A program made the position numbers and the translations under genes. Source: Bacillota bacterium (GTDB lineage: Bacteria > Bacillota > Clostridia > Acetivibrionales > DTU013). Taken from it: a stretch of 10,612 nt of DNA. The stretch is taken from the NCBI GenBank assembly GCA_023411715.1, contig JAEYOM010000032.1:1-10612 (forward strand). The letters are read 5' to 3'. This document shows positions 1 to 5,912 of the stretch, piece by piece. The notes under the pieces were generated by a model. It was not told the origin of the DNA, searched no databases, and worked only from the letters and a program-made list of their open reading frames with translations. Within the stretch, counting starts at the first letter, position 1. The number at the start of each line of letters is the position of its first letter.

Positions 1-107
1 ATGAATTCAGGGGCGGAAAGATAGGCAGGATCACACTTGAAAAACCTCAGCGGAGCGAGGGGGAGCATAAAAATGGAGCAGCAGGCGAGCAAAGAGAACA
101 AGGCTGA
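1..107 (+). CDS. rbgA: Ribosome biogenesis GTPase RbgA/YlqF, C-terminal end (partial)
   Basis: The frame starting at base 3 is open from the window edge to the TGA at 105-107. It reads EFRGGKIGRITLEKPQ followed by a polar tail of about 18 residues. The FR-G-K-(I/L)-G-(R/K)-ITLE pattern is what I remember as the extreme C-terminus of YlqF/RbgA, the GTPase that helps assemble the 50S ribosomal subunit. In Firmicutes this gene commonly sits directly upstream of rnhB, as here, so context supports the call. The stop lies inside the downstream rnhB frame (35-base overlap with the ATG at 73), which suggests translational coupling. Only about 34 codons are visible, and the GTPase motifs lie outside the window. 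Confidence 0.72.
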   Translation, partial: EFRGGKIGRITLEKPQRSEGEHKNGAAGEQREQG

Positions 108-1035
108 GAAAGTCGGTAAGGCTGAGAGCGTCGGTAAGGCTGAGAGAATCGATAAAGATGAGAGCGTCGGTAAGGCTGAGAGCGCCGGTAAGTCTGAGAG
201 CATCGATAAAGATGAGAAAGTCAGAGAGACGGTAAAGGCTGGTAAGGTCTGGGAAGAAAACAATACCGGAAAGGGCAGTAAGACAGGGAAGGCCGGAAAG
301 GTTGGAAGCGTTGAGAAGGCCGGAAAGGTTGGAAGCGCTGAGAAGGCCGGAAAGGTTGGAAGCGTTGAGAAGGCCGGAAAGGTCGGAAAGGCTGAAAAAG
401 CCTTGATTGCCCGGGAAAAGGAACTTGAACGCCTGAAGGCAATGAGTACATACGAAATTGAAGCTTATAACAGCGGTTACCGGCTTGTCGCCGGTATCGA
501 CGAGGCAGGGCGCGGTCCGCTTGCAGGACCTGTTGTTGCCGCATGTGTCATGCTACCCGAAGGCTGCCTCATAGAAGGCGTCAACGATTCAAAAAAGCTC
601 AGCGCCGCACAGAGAGACAAGCTTTACGATGTGATCATTAAAAAAGCTGTTTCCTTCGGAGTGGGGATCGTCGATGAAAAATACATAGATGAGATAAACA
701 TACTGAATGCAACAAAACTTGCCATGAAACAGGCTGTCGACCAGCTGAAGCCTAGGCCTGACATACTTCTTATAGATGCGGTTAAGCTTGAAGCTGTAAA
801 CATACCTCAAAAGTCAATAATAAAAGGCGATGCGTTGAGCATTTCCATCGCTGCGGCTTCGATCATCGCAAAGGTCACAAGGGACCGTATAATAGAAGAG
901 GCCGACAGCGTCTATCCTCTCTATGGCTTCAAAAAGCACAAGGGCTACGGGACAGAGGAGCATATAAATGCTATAAAAAAATACGGGCTTTGTCCGATAC
1001 ATAGAATAAGCTTCACAAAAAATTTCACAGTATGA
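73..1035 (+). CDS. rnhB: Ribonuclease HII with a long repeat-built N-terminal extension
   Basis: RNase HII cuts the RNA strand of RNA-DNA hybrids and removes single ribonucleotides from DNA. From the ATG at 73 the protein has 320 residues. The catalytic core is intact: GIDEAGRGPLAGPVVA gives D143 and E144, LLIDA gives D235, and AKVTRD gives D271. HKGYGT and HRISF near the C-terminus are also typical. A helical stretch (REKELERLKAM) precedes the core, as in Bacillus-type RnhB. Residues 1-109 are unusual: a Lys/Glu/Gly-rich tail made of two tandem repeat arrays. I prefer the ATG at 73 because GAGGGGGAG lies 7 bases upstream. A TTG at 37 with AGGCAGGA upstream is possible and would add 12 residues. 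An internal ATG at 442 would drop the tail but also cut into the conserved helix before the core. Confidence 0.93.
   Translation: MEQQASKENKAEKVGKAESVGKAERIDKDESVGKAESAGKSESIDKDEKVRETVKAGKVWEENNTGKGSKTGKAGKVGSVEKAGKVGSAEKAGKVGSVEKAGKVGKAEKALIAREKELERLKAMSTYEIEAYNSGYRLVAGIDEAGRGPLAGPVVAACVMLPEGCLIEGVNDSKKLSAAQRDKLYDVIIKKAVSFGVGIVDEKYIDEINILNATKLAMKQAVDQLKPRPDILLIDAVKLEAVNIPQKSIIKGDALSISIAAASIIAKVTRDRIIEEADSVYPLYGFKKHKGYGTEEHINAIKKYGLCPIHRISFTKNFTV
100..225 (+). repeat. Seven tandem 18-base units coding for a hexapeptide repeat in rnhB
   Basis: Seven consecutive 18-base units run in frame, coding KAEKVG, KAESVG, KAERID, KDESVG, KAESAG, KSESID and KDEKVR. The best-conserved unit is AAGGCTGAGAGCGTCGGT. 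Units are a multiple of three, so gain or loss keeps the reading frame. The array starts just before the rbgA stop codon at 105-107. Confidence 0.9.
291..398 (+). repeat. Tandem 27-base units coding for a nonapeptide repeat in rnhB
   Basis: Three nearly identical 27-base units lie at 291-317, 318-344 and 345-371, differing by one base (GTT versus GCT). A diverged fourth copy lies at 372-398. The encoded repeat is KAGKVGS(V/A)E. The near identity of the copies points to recent expansion by slippage or recombination. Confidence 0.92.
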
Positions 1036-1048
1036 TCTGGAGCCTTGT

Positions 1049-2842
1049 ATGCGAATAGACGTAGCATCAAAAAGTAATACCGCTGTTAATACCAGTGTCG
1101 GCGACCTTATTAGCCGGCTCAACGCAGGTGATGTGATAAGGGCGAAAGTCATAGAGATTACATCTGACGAGGCCGTTCTGAGACTTTTTGACGGTACCAC
1201 AATGAAGGCAAAGCTTACTGAAAAACTCGATGCAAACGTGGGACAGACCATAACGTTGAGCGTTGCTTCAAAGTCGGAGGGCACTCTGGTGCTGGAGACT
1301 GTCAGGGATATGAACAGCAGGCTTCAGATAAAGCCAGATATCCTTAAAAATATCCTTGAGTCGTTAAATCTCAAACCTGATAATAAAAATACAGAAGTTG
1401 CCGCCGAACTGATAAAAGCCGGTCAACCGGTGACCAAAGCTTCGATCGGAAAGGCTTTGCTATTGATGGAAGCTATACCGGACATGACAGCCGACAAAGC
1501 TGTTTTTCTTACCTCAAAAAATATCGGCGGCAGTCAGCTTGATCCCGGCCTCACCAACAAACTGCTGAACGGTGATCTGAAACTCGGCGGTCTGCTCGGC
1601 GATCTGCAGAGTGCAATCGAACAAGCTCCGGGCAATGCCGCAAATAGCGAGGCTAACCCGAAGAATGCCGATAACATGCCTCAGGAATTATTCGATCGAT
1701 CCAGCCGCGCTGCCGCGGCAAAGAGCAGTCAGGCTTCAGAATCGCCGTCTGTCAGTGCTGATTCTCACGGAAACCCGGTTGTTACTGTATCTGGCAGGCA
1801 AACATCCGGTGCAGACGTCAAATCACCAGCCATACAAACGGCAGCTACCGATGGTAAAGCTGCTATGAACGGTTCGACCGCTGCGTCGGGTCAGTATCCG
1901 GAGGCGGATAATATACGGACAGGCAGCACGGAACCCGATTCAAACCAGAATAGCACCATAGGTCTTTCTGGCAAATCGACAGATTACGTTCAGGCGGGAA
2001 AAAACTCAGGTAACGATTTTCCGGCGGGTCCCGCCGCGTTAAATGCACCATCTGAAAAAGGAGAATTCATTTCCTCCGCAGAAAGCAGCATTGACGGATC
2101 TCCAGAAAACGGAACTATAAAAGCGGCAGGAAAAGGCCAAAATGTGGGCATAGCCAATCTGTCTGCAGACGAAACCGTCAGCCGGCATGCAGAAGTTAAA
2201 TCGGCCCCCGATGCTTTTTCGAAAATGAATGAAGCAATAAAAGATGTGTTTGTCAGCACCGATTCGGACAAGCTCGCCTCCGAGCTTGAGGTCGATAAAT
2301 TGTACAAAGAGCTTGACAGCAGGCTCGACGCGGTAAAGGCAGCCGCGCATACCTCGGACTTACCGGGAGTAAAAGCTGATATCATCTCGAACGCGGCAAA
2401 TATGATAAGCGATACCATAAAACTGATCAATCAGCTTAACTCCGGCGGTCTTACGTATTATCAGATCCCGGTCAGGATCTCGGACAGTAATACCACTGCC
2501 GAGCTTTATATATTAAAAAAACAGCGGAATAAAAAGAAGATAGATCCCAACAATACCGTTATGTTCATAGCGCTGGACACTAAAAACCTCGGGCGGGTCG
2601 AAACGCTTATCGATGTGAAGGGCAAGAACATCGGCATACAATTAAGGACCGGAAAGCAGGAAATCAACGATTATATCGAGGAATATACGAAGGATCTTTA
2701 TAATGGCCTTTCAGAGCTCGGATACAAACTGACCGGTATCAGGTTCAAAGTGATCGACGAACCGGCAACTCCAATGAAACAGGAAAGACTTCTAGAGGAA
2801 ATGGAGCAGGGATATATGGGCAGGATTGATTTCCGTATCTAG
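1049..2842 (+). CDS. FliK-like hook-length-control family protein (YlqG type)
   Basis: The protein has 597 residues and no signal peptide or membrane segment. Residues 15-90 (GDVIRAKVIEI...GQTITLSV) look like the beta-rich N-terminal region of Clostridial and Bacillus FliK-like proteins. Residues 100-190 are helical, with the QPVTKASIGKAL pattern seen in such proteins. Residues 190-400 are low complexity, rich in Ser, Ala, Gly, Asn and Asp. From about 455 to 597 lies a Flg_hook-like C-terminal domain (TYYQIPVRI, TAELYILKK, LGRVETLIDVKGKNIGIQL, GYKLTGIRFKV). FliK senses hook length and switches flagellar export specificity by contacting FlhB. Here the partner-like gene is the next one, with no other flagellar gene in view. 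The start has GGAG 6 bases upstream and lies 13 bases after the rnhB stop. The order matches Bacillus rnhB-ylqG-ylqH. The role of this orphan pair is not known to me. Confidence 0.8.
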   Translation: MRIDVASKSNTAVNTSVGDLISRLNAGDVIRAKVIEITSDEAVLRLFDGTTMKAKLTEKLDANVGQTITLSVASKSEGTLVLETVRDMNSRLQIKPDILKNILESLNLKPDNKNTEVAAELIKAGQPVTKASIGKALLLMEAIPDMTADKAVFLTSKNIGGSQLDPGLTNKLLNGDLKLGGLLGDLQSAIEQAPGNAANSEANPKNADNMPQELFDRSSRAAAAKSSQASESPSVSADSHGNPVVTVSGRQTSGADVKSPAIQTAATDGKAAMNGSTAASGQYPEADNIRTGSTEPDSNQNSTIGLSGKSTDYVQAGKNSGNDFPAGPAALNAPSEKGEFISSAESSIDGSPENGTIKAAGKGQNVGIANLSADETVSRHAEVKSAPDAFSKMNEAIKDVFVSTDSDKLASELEVDKLYKELDSRLDAVKAAAHTSDLPGVKADIISNAANMISDTIKLINQLNSGGLTYYQIPVRISDSNTTAELYILKKQRNKKKIDPNNTVMFIALDTKNLGRVETLIDVKGKNIGIQLRTGKQEINDYIEEYTKDLYNGLSELGYKLTGIRFKVIDEPATPMKQERLLEEMEQGYMGRIDFRI

Positions 2843-2881
2843 TTTATAAAAAGAATTTAGAGCAAGAGGCAGGTGCTGCGC

Positions 2882-3181
2882 ATGGACAAAAAAAAATTAA
2901 AAGAGGCGGCCGCGCTCAGGTATGACCCGGAAAAAGGGGGCGCCCCCGAGATAGTTGCCCTCGGTAAAGGCGAAGTCGCAGACAGGATCATTGAAAAGGC
3001 AAAGGAAAACAATGTGCCTTTATATGAAGACGCAAAGCTGGCCCATACGCTCAATTTTCTGCATGTAGGCGATGAAATACCACGGGAGCTGTATGAGGTC
3101 ATTGCCCAGATACTCGTATTTGTAAGCAACCTTGACGATTCATACGGCAGGCTTGCGGCAAGGGTAGAAAGCAATGAATAA
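2882..3181 (+). CDS. FlhB C-terminal-domain-like small protein (YlqH type)
   Basis: This 99-residue soluble protein matches the cytoplasmic C-terminal half of the flagellar export gate protein FlhB: A-LRYDPEKGGAPEIVALGKGEVADRI, NNVPLYED, LAHTL, VGDEIPRELYEVIAQIL. The membrane domain of FlhB is absent. The autocleavage motif Asn-Pro-Thr-His, which should precede the ALRYDP segment, is also absent (KLKEAAALRY stands there). It therefore resembles the cleaved C-terminal fragment rather than a full FlhB. ATG at 2882 is chosen over the in-frame GTG at 2873 because AGGTG lies 6 bases before it. The last 8 bases overlap the yraN start. It probably acts with the FliK-like product encoded 39 bases upstream, which is inference from the FliK-FlhB pairing. 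Confidence 0.85.
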   Translation: MDKKKLKEAAALRYDPEKGGAPEIVALGKGEVADRIIEKAKENNVPLYEDAKLAHTLNFLHVGDEIPRELYEVIAQILVFVSNLDDSYGRLAARVESNE

Positions 3182-3542
3182 AAGAGAATTCGGCGGCATG
3201 GGCGAACAGCTGGCTGCCGATTACCTTTCGCAAAATGGCTTCAGGATACTTGAAAGGAATTACAGATCCGGCAGGTTCGGCGAAGTAGATATAATTGCAA
3301 CCGAAAAAGAATATATTTGCTTTATCGAGGTCAAGACAAGAACCGGAGAACTGTTCGGCACCCCGGCCGAGGCCGTCGGGTATGCCAAGAGGCAGAAAAT
3401 TCGGGCGCTTGCATGGTCTTATCTCAAATACAGGAACCTGGGAGAGCAGAATATGCGCTTCGATATAGTAGAAGTTACAGGTAAAAATATTAATGACGAA
3501 TTCGTACTGTACAATATAAATCTTATAAGGAGTGCTTTCTGA
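3174..3542 (+). CDS. YraN/UPF0102 family nuclease-fold protein
   Basis: At 122 residues it has the standard length of the YraN (UPF0102) family. Family motifs are clear: GEQLAADYL, GFRILERNYR, FGEVDIIA, FIEVKTR, FGTPAEAVGYAKRQKI and FDIVEV. E37, D39, E52 and K54 make a PD-(D/E)xK-like pattern, the fold of Holliday-junction resolvases and restriction endonucleases. A nuclease role is inferred from the fold; the cellular function of the family is not settled as far as I know. The ATG overlaps the preceding gene by 8 bases and its stop overlaps the next start by one base, so the three genes are probably translationally coupled. Location next to rnhB is a common bacterial arrangement and hints at nucleic-acid maintenance. 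Confidence 0.9.
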   Translation: MNKREFGGMGEQLAADYLSQNGFRILERNYRSGRFGEVDIIATEKEYICFIEVKTRTGELFGTPAEAVGYAKRQKIRALAWSYLKYRNLGEQNMRFDIVEVTGKNINDEFVLYNINLIRSAF

Positions 3543-4477
3543 TGCTGATTACAGACGCCCATTGCGATACGGCACTATCCGTACAGGAGGCCGGTGTTGA
3601 TTTTTACGAGAACGATTTTCAATTGAACCTGAAAAAGCTTTATGAAACACGGGATCGACTGCAGTTCTTCGCTGCCTTCGCATATCCCGTGCAGTTCAGA
3701 AACAACGAACTGACGAAAGTATTATCGATCATCGACCAGGTTTACAAAGCTGAGGAAAAATATCCCGACAAAGTCAAGGTATGCCTTGATTCCAGGGAAA
3801 TTGACAACGCAATTTCAGAAGGAAAGGTTGCCGCTCTGCTCTCGATAGAGGGAGGGGAGTGCCTGAACGGTGAATTATCCGTGCTGAGACAGTTATACAG
3901 GCTCGGAGTCAGAAGCATGCTGCTTGCATGGAACCGCAGGAACCTGCTTGCCGACGGAGCCGAAGAGACCCACGGCGGAGGACTTTCCGTATTTGGTCGT
4001 GAGGTGGTCTCTGAAATGGAACGTCTCGGTATGCTTGTAGACGTTTCGCATCTGTGTGAAGCCAGTTTTTACGATGTCATGGCTATGGCCACAAAGCCCG
4101 TCATTGCATCGCATTCGAACTCGCGGGCCGTTTGTGACAATCCCAGGAACCTGAATGATTTGCAGTTAATGGCTGTAAAAAACAACGGCGGGGTAGTGGG
4201 CATAAATTTTTATACGCATTTTCTCAACAATTCTCCTAAGGCTTCGATAGACGATGTTATTAGGCATATCGAATATATCTGTTCGGTTGCCGGAGAAGAT
4301 CATATCGGCATAGGCACCGATTACGACGGTATCGAAACGACTCCGGACGGACTTGACAGCACACATCTGCTGCCTGTGCTTTTTGAACGCCTTGCCCAGC
4401 TCAATTACAGTGGCAGCTTTATTGAGAAATTCGCGGGGCTGAATTTAATGAGGGTACTGAGACAAGTTCTGAAATGA
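3542..4477 (+). CDS. Membrane dipeptidase (peptidase family M19)
   Basis: This 311-residue protein carries the full M19 zinc-site pattern: H7 and D9 in DAHCDT, bridging E103 in LLSIEGGE, H170 in VDVSHL, H191 in ASHSNSRAV and D260 in IGTDYDG. WNRRNLLADG (130-139) and GGVVGINFY are also typical. Members are binuclear zinc dipeptidases resembling renal dipeptidase, which also hydrolyse D-amino-acid-containing dipeptides. Despite the family name there is no signal peptide or membrane segment, so it should be cytosolic. The ATG shares its first base with the yraN TGA, and AAGGAG sits 9 bases upstream. It is the last gene of the cluster and is followed directly by terminator-like hairpins. The substrate cannot be told from sequence. 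Confidence 0.93.
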   Translation: MLITDAHCDTALSVQEAGVDFYENDFQLNLKKLYETRDRLQFFAAFAYPVQFRNNELTKVLSIIDQVYKAEEKYPDKVKVCLDSREIDNAISEGKVAALLSIEGGECLNGELSVLRQLYRLGVRSMLLAWNRRNLLADGAEETHGGGLSVFGREVVSEMERLGMLVDVSHLCEASFYDVMAMATKPVIASHSNSRAVCDNPRNLNDLQLMAVKNNGGVVGINFYTHFLNNSPKASIDDVIRHIEYICSVAGEDHIGIGTDYDGIETTPDGLDSTHLLPVLFERLAQLNYSGSFIEKFAGLNLMRVLRQVLK

Positions 4478-4497
4478 CCCTATACTTAAGGGTTTTT
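4476..4497 (+). terminator. Small hairpin with U-tract at the stop of the dipeptidase gene
   Basis: ACCCT (4477-4481) pairs with AGGGT (4489-4493) around a 7-base loop and is followed by TTTT. The stem is only 5 bp and begins inside the stop codon, so it would be a weak terminator. The larger hairpin just downstream is the better candidate. Confidence 0.35.
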
Positions 4498-4500
4498 AGG

Positions 4501-4560
4501 GGACGGGGGAGGCAGAGAAGTGCCATAATTATTGAGTCTATTGCTCTGCCGTCCTTTTTA
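4501..4560 (+). terminator. Imperfect hairpin with U-tract ending the rbgA-to-dipeptidase cluster
   Basis: GGCAGAG (4511-4517) pairs with CTCTGCC (4544-4550), and GGAC (4501-4504) pairs with GTCC (4551-4554) across a 6-base bulge. TTTTT follows at 4555-4559. The loop is long (26 bases). No U-tract appears on the other strand, so it serves the + strand cluster rather than the convergent diguanylate cyclase gene. Confidence 0.55.
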
Positions 4561-4591
4561 TGCAGATGGGTACTGCCTTCTTGATTTTGCC

Positions 4592-4613
4592 GTCCCTATT
4601 CTGTAACAGGGAC
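4592..4613. repeat. Short palindrome between convergent genes
   Basis: GTCCCT (4592-4597) and AGGGAC (4608-4613) form a 6-bp stem, with two more A-T pairs after a mismatch and a CTGT loop. There is no U-tract on either strand. The TGCCGTCC at 4588-4595 repeats the TGCCGTCC at 4547-4554, so this may be part of a degenerate extragenic palindromic cluster. Confidence 0.4.
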
Positions 4614-4642
4614 TACCCCTCCGGCCGATATTTGGAGCCGTG

Positions 4643-5545
4643 TCACAATTCTTCCGCTACGACCCTGTTCCTTCCTGAGGACTTTGCCCTGTAAAGGTTT
4701 TTGTCAGCGCTTTCAATGACAGCTTCGACGCTCATATCCCTGTTTGTGACAAGGGTGACTGCACCGAAACTTGATGTGACTCTTATAGCCTTGTCTGAAT
4801 AAACAAACTCATTTTTTTCAATACCGGCACGTAATTTCTCGGTAATGTTTTCTGCTTCTGCTTTATCAGTATTTGATAAGACTATTAGGAATTCCTCGCC
4901 TCCATAACGCCCAACCCATCCCTTATCCTTAGGTATATTTTCCTCAAGCAAATTTCCAAATTGCTTAATCACAGCGTCTCCCGCTACATGTCCGTAACTG
5001 TCGTTTACCAGCTTAAAACGGTCAATATCTGCCATAACTACCGTTAAAGGAGTTATATCCATGTGGCTGTTCATGATATCTGCAGGCAGCCGTTCATCTA
5101 TATACCTCCTGTTGTAGAGGCCGGTTAGAGCGTCTCTTATCTGAAGCTGGTTTATATTGCCCACCATATTGATTATTTCATTGTCATCCATTTTGAGATC
5201 TTCAACTATCAAACTGCTTGATACATCCTTCATGAGTTCAAGGACGGCAATTCTATCGCACATATCTACAGGCACTGAAATTATCGAAAATATTCTATCC
5301 TGCCTGGTCTCGAGTTTGAAAAAAATTGATTTTTGCTTAAGTGCCCTCATTGATATGCAGTTGTCACATATCTTTTTTTTACACCAGAATTCATAGCAGT
5401 GTGTTGCCGGATCTTCAATACTGATTAAGCCAAGCGGTTGGACTTCATTTTTAACAGGATCAATGAGCCTGATTTTATCAAATATCATGTCAAAAACTGC
5501 TTTGCTTTGCAGAAAATTAATATAATAGATCAGTTGGGTATTCAT
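4643..5545 (-). CDS. Diguanylate cyclase (GGDEF) with a cysteine-rich N-terminal sensor region
   Basis: The protein has 300 residues, no membrane segments and no signal peptide. Residues 135-300 form a GGDEF domain: RDALTGLYNRRYIDERL, the metal-binding DIDRFK (D173), NDSYGHVAGD, the active-site GRYGGEEF (G215-F219) and SADKNLYRAKSSGRN. It should make cyclic di-GMP from GTP. The residues five before GGEEF read KDKG, not RxxD, so the usual product-inhibition I-site is missing. Residues 1-125 look PAS-like (IRLIDPVKNEV) and contain H49 and C50, C55, C60, C63 (C-x4-C-x4-C-x2-C), suited to bind a metal or cofactor; this is inference. The start has AGGTGG 9 bases upstream. No convincing promoter was found. 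It converges with the dipeptidase gene and diverges from the aminotransferase gene. Confidence 0.93.
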   Translation of the reverse strand: MNTQLIYYINFLQSKAVFDMIFDKIRLIDPVKNEVQPLGLISIEDPATHCYEFWCKKKICDNCISMRALKQKSIFFKLETRQDRIFSIISVPVDMCDRIAVLELMKDVSSSLIVEDLKMDDNEIINMVGNINQLQIRDALTGLYNRRYIDERLPADIMNSHMDITPLTVVMADIDRFKLVNDSYGHVAGDAVIKQFGNLLEENIPKDKGWVGRYGGEEFLIVLSNTDKAEAENITEKLRAGIEKNEFVYSDKAIRVTSSFGAVTLVTNRDMSVEAVIESADKNLYRAKSSGRNRVVAEEL

Positions 5546-5592
5546 ATCATATCACCACCTTCCGACATCAGACTGCTGATTAAGCAAAGTTT

Positions 5593-5611
5593 AATAAGAA
5601 TGTATCTTATT
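5593..5611. promoter_or_regulatory. Inverted repeat in the leader of the diguanylate cyclase gene
   Basis: AATAAGA (5593-5599) and TCTTATT (5605-5611) form a perfect 7-bp inverted repeat with a 5-base spacer. It lies 48-66 bases upstream of the minus-strand start codon, a sensible place for an operator or a leader hairpin. The sequence is AT-rich, so chance is possible. Confidence 0.35.
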
Positions 5612-5679
5612 CAGATTAATCCATATTTAACGATAACTACCTTACCTCATTCCTAATTTCAAGTTTGTCATCGATACTT

Positions 5680-5697
5680 TATTATGTTTACATAATA
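5680..5697. promoter_or_regulatory. 18-bp palindrome in the divergent intergenic region (operator candidate)
   Basis: TATTATGTTTACATAATA is two perfect 8-base arms around a TT spacer. It overlaps the -35 element of the + strand promoter at 5687-5715. A second, 11-base palindrome (CCATATTATGG, 5707-5717) overlaps the -10 element. I do not recognise the regulator. The position suggests a repressor site. Confidence 0.45.
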
Positions 5698-5715
5698 TGT
5701 TTTTAGCCATATTAT
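5687..5715 (+). promoter_or_regulatory. Sigma-A-type promoter for an orphan short transcript
   Basis: TTTACA (5687-5692) and TATTAT (5710-5715) each match the consensus at 5 of 6 positions and are 17 bases apart. The expected start point is near 5722. The next + strand terminator is at 5768-5800, before the aminotransferase gene. Confidence 0.5.
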
Positions 5716-5721
5716 GGTGAC

Positions 5722-5800
5722 TTCTGTGAAACTTTATTAGAAAGTCCGTGGAGTTTTCATCAATATGAATGATGCGGGTCTGTTTCCTGCATTATTTTTT
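5722..5800 (+). ncRNA. Candidate small RNA or attenuated leader, about 80 nt
   Basis: A good promoter (5687-5715) and a strong intrinsic terminator (5768-5800) bracket about 80 bases with no gene of ordinary size. The aminotransferase gene downstream has its own promoter at 5850-5878, so this unit could be an independent small RNA or a prematurely terminated leader. I recognised no riboswitch consensus. A 16-codon frame (ATG 5765, TAA 5813-5815, GGAG 11 bases upstream) runs through the terminator and past its end, so it is probably not meaningful. Confidence 0.35.
5768..5800 (+). terminator. Strong intrinsic terminator not following any gene
   Basis: AATGATGCGGG (5768-5778) pairs with CCTGCATTATT (5786-5796) over 11 bp with two G-U pairs and a 7-base loop. 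The arm runs into TTTTTT and a further T-rich stretch. No + strand gene lies upstream, since the preceding gene is on the minus strand. It must end some other transcript, or control read-through into the aminotransferase gene. Confidence 0.65.
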
Positions 5801-5849
5801 CTATTTTTTATTTAAATATATTTTGTTTTGAAATTTCAGCACTCACGAC

Positions 5850-5878
5850 TTGCAAAACCGATATAAATATATTAAAAT
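5850..5878 (+). promoter_or_regulatory. Sigma-A-type promoter of the aminotransferase gene
   Basis: TTGCAA (5850-5855) and TAAAAT (5873-5878) are separated by exactly 17 bases. The start point would be near 5885, giving a leader of about 28 bases before the ATG at 5913. That supports 5913 over 5898 as the start codon. Confidence 0.6.
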
Positions 5879-5912
5879 AACAGCAATGTAATAAAAAATG
5901 GGGGTTGCCTTG

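Noticed and set aside
221..544. Minus-strand 107-codon frame with RFQPFRPS repeats
   Set aside because: It is the mirror of the rnhB repeat arrays and catalytic core. The repeated peptide simply reflects the 27-base DNA repeat, and the + strand frame carries the conserved enzyme.
4604..4631. GCCGATAT preceded by TAAC, like a flagellar sigma-D promoter
   Set aside because: It would read into the 3' end of the convergent cyclase gene as antisense, the -35 box is imperfect, and there is no + strand gene downstream.
5765..5815. 16-codon hydrophobic frame MNDAGLFPALFFLFFI with GGAG upstream, toxin-like at first sight
   Set aside because: Most of it is the terminator stem and its T-rich tail read as codons, and it extends past the predicted RNA end.
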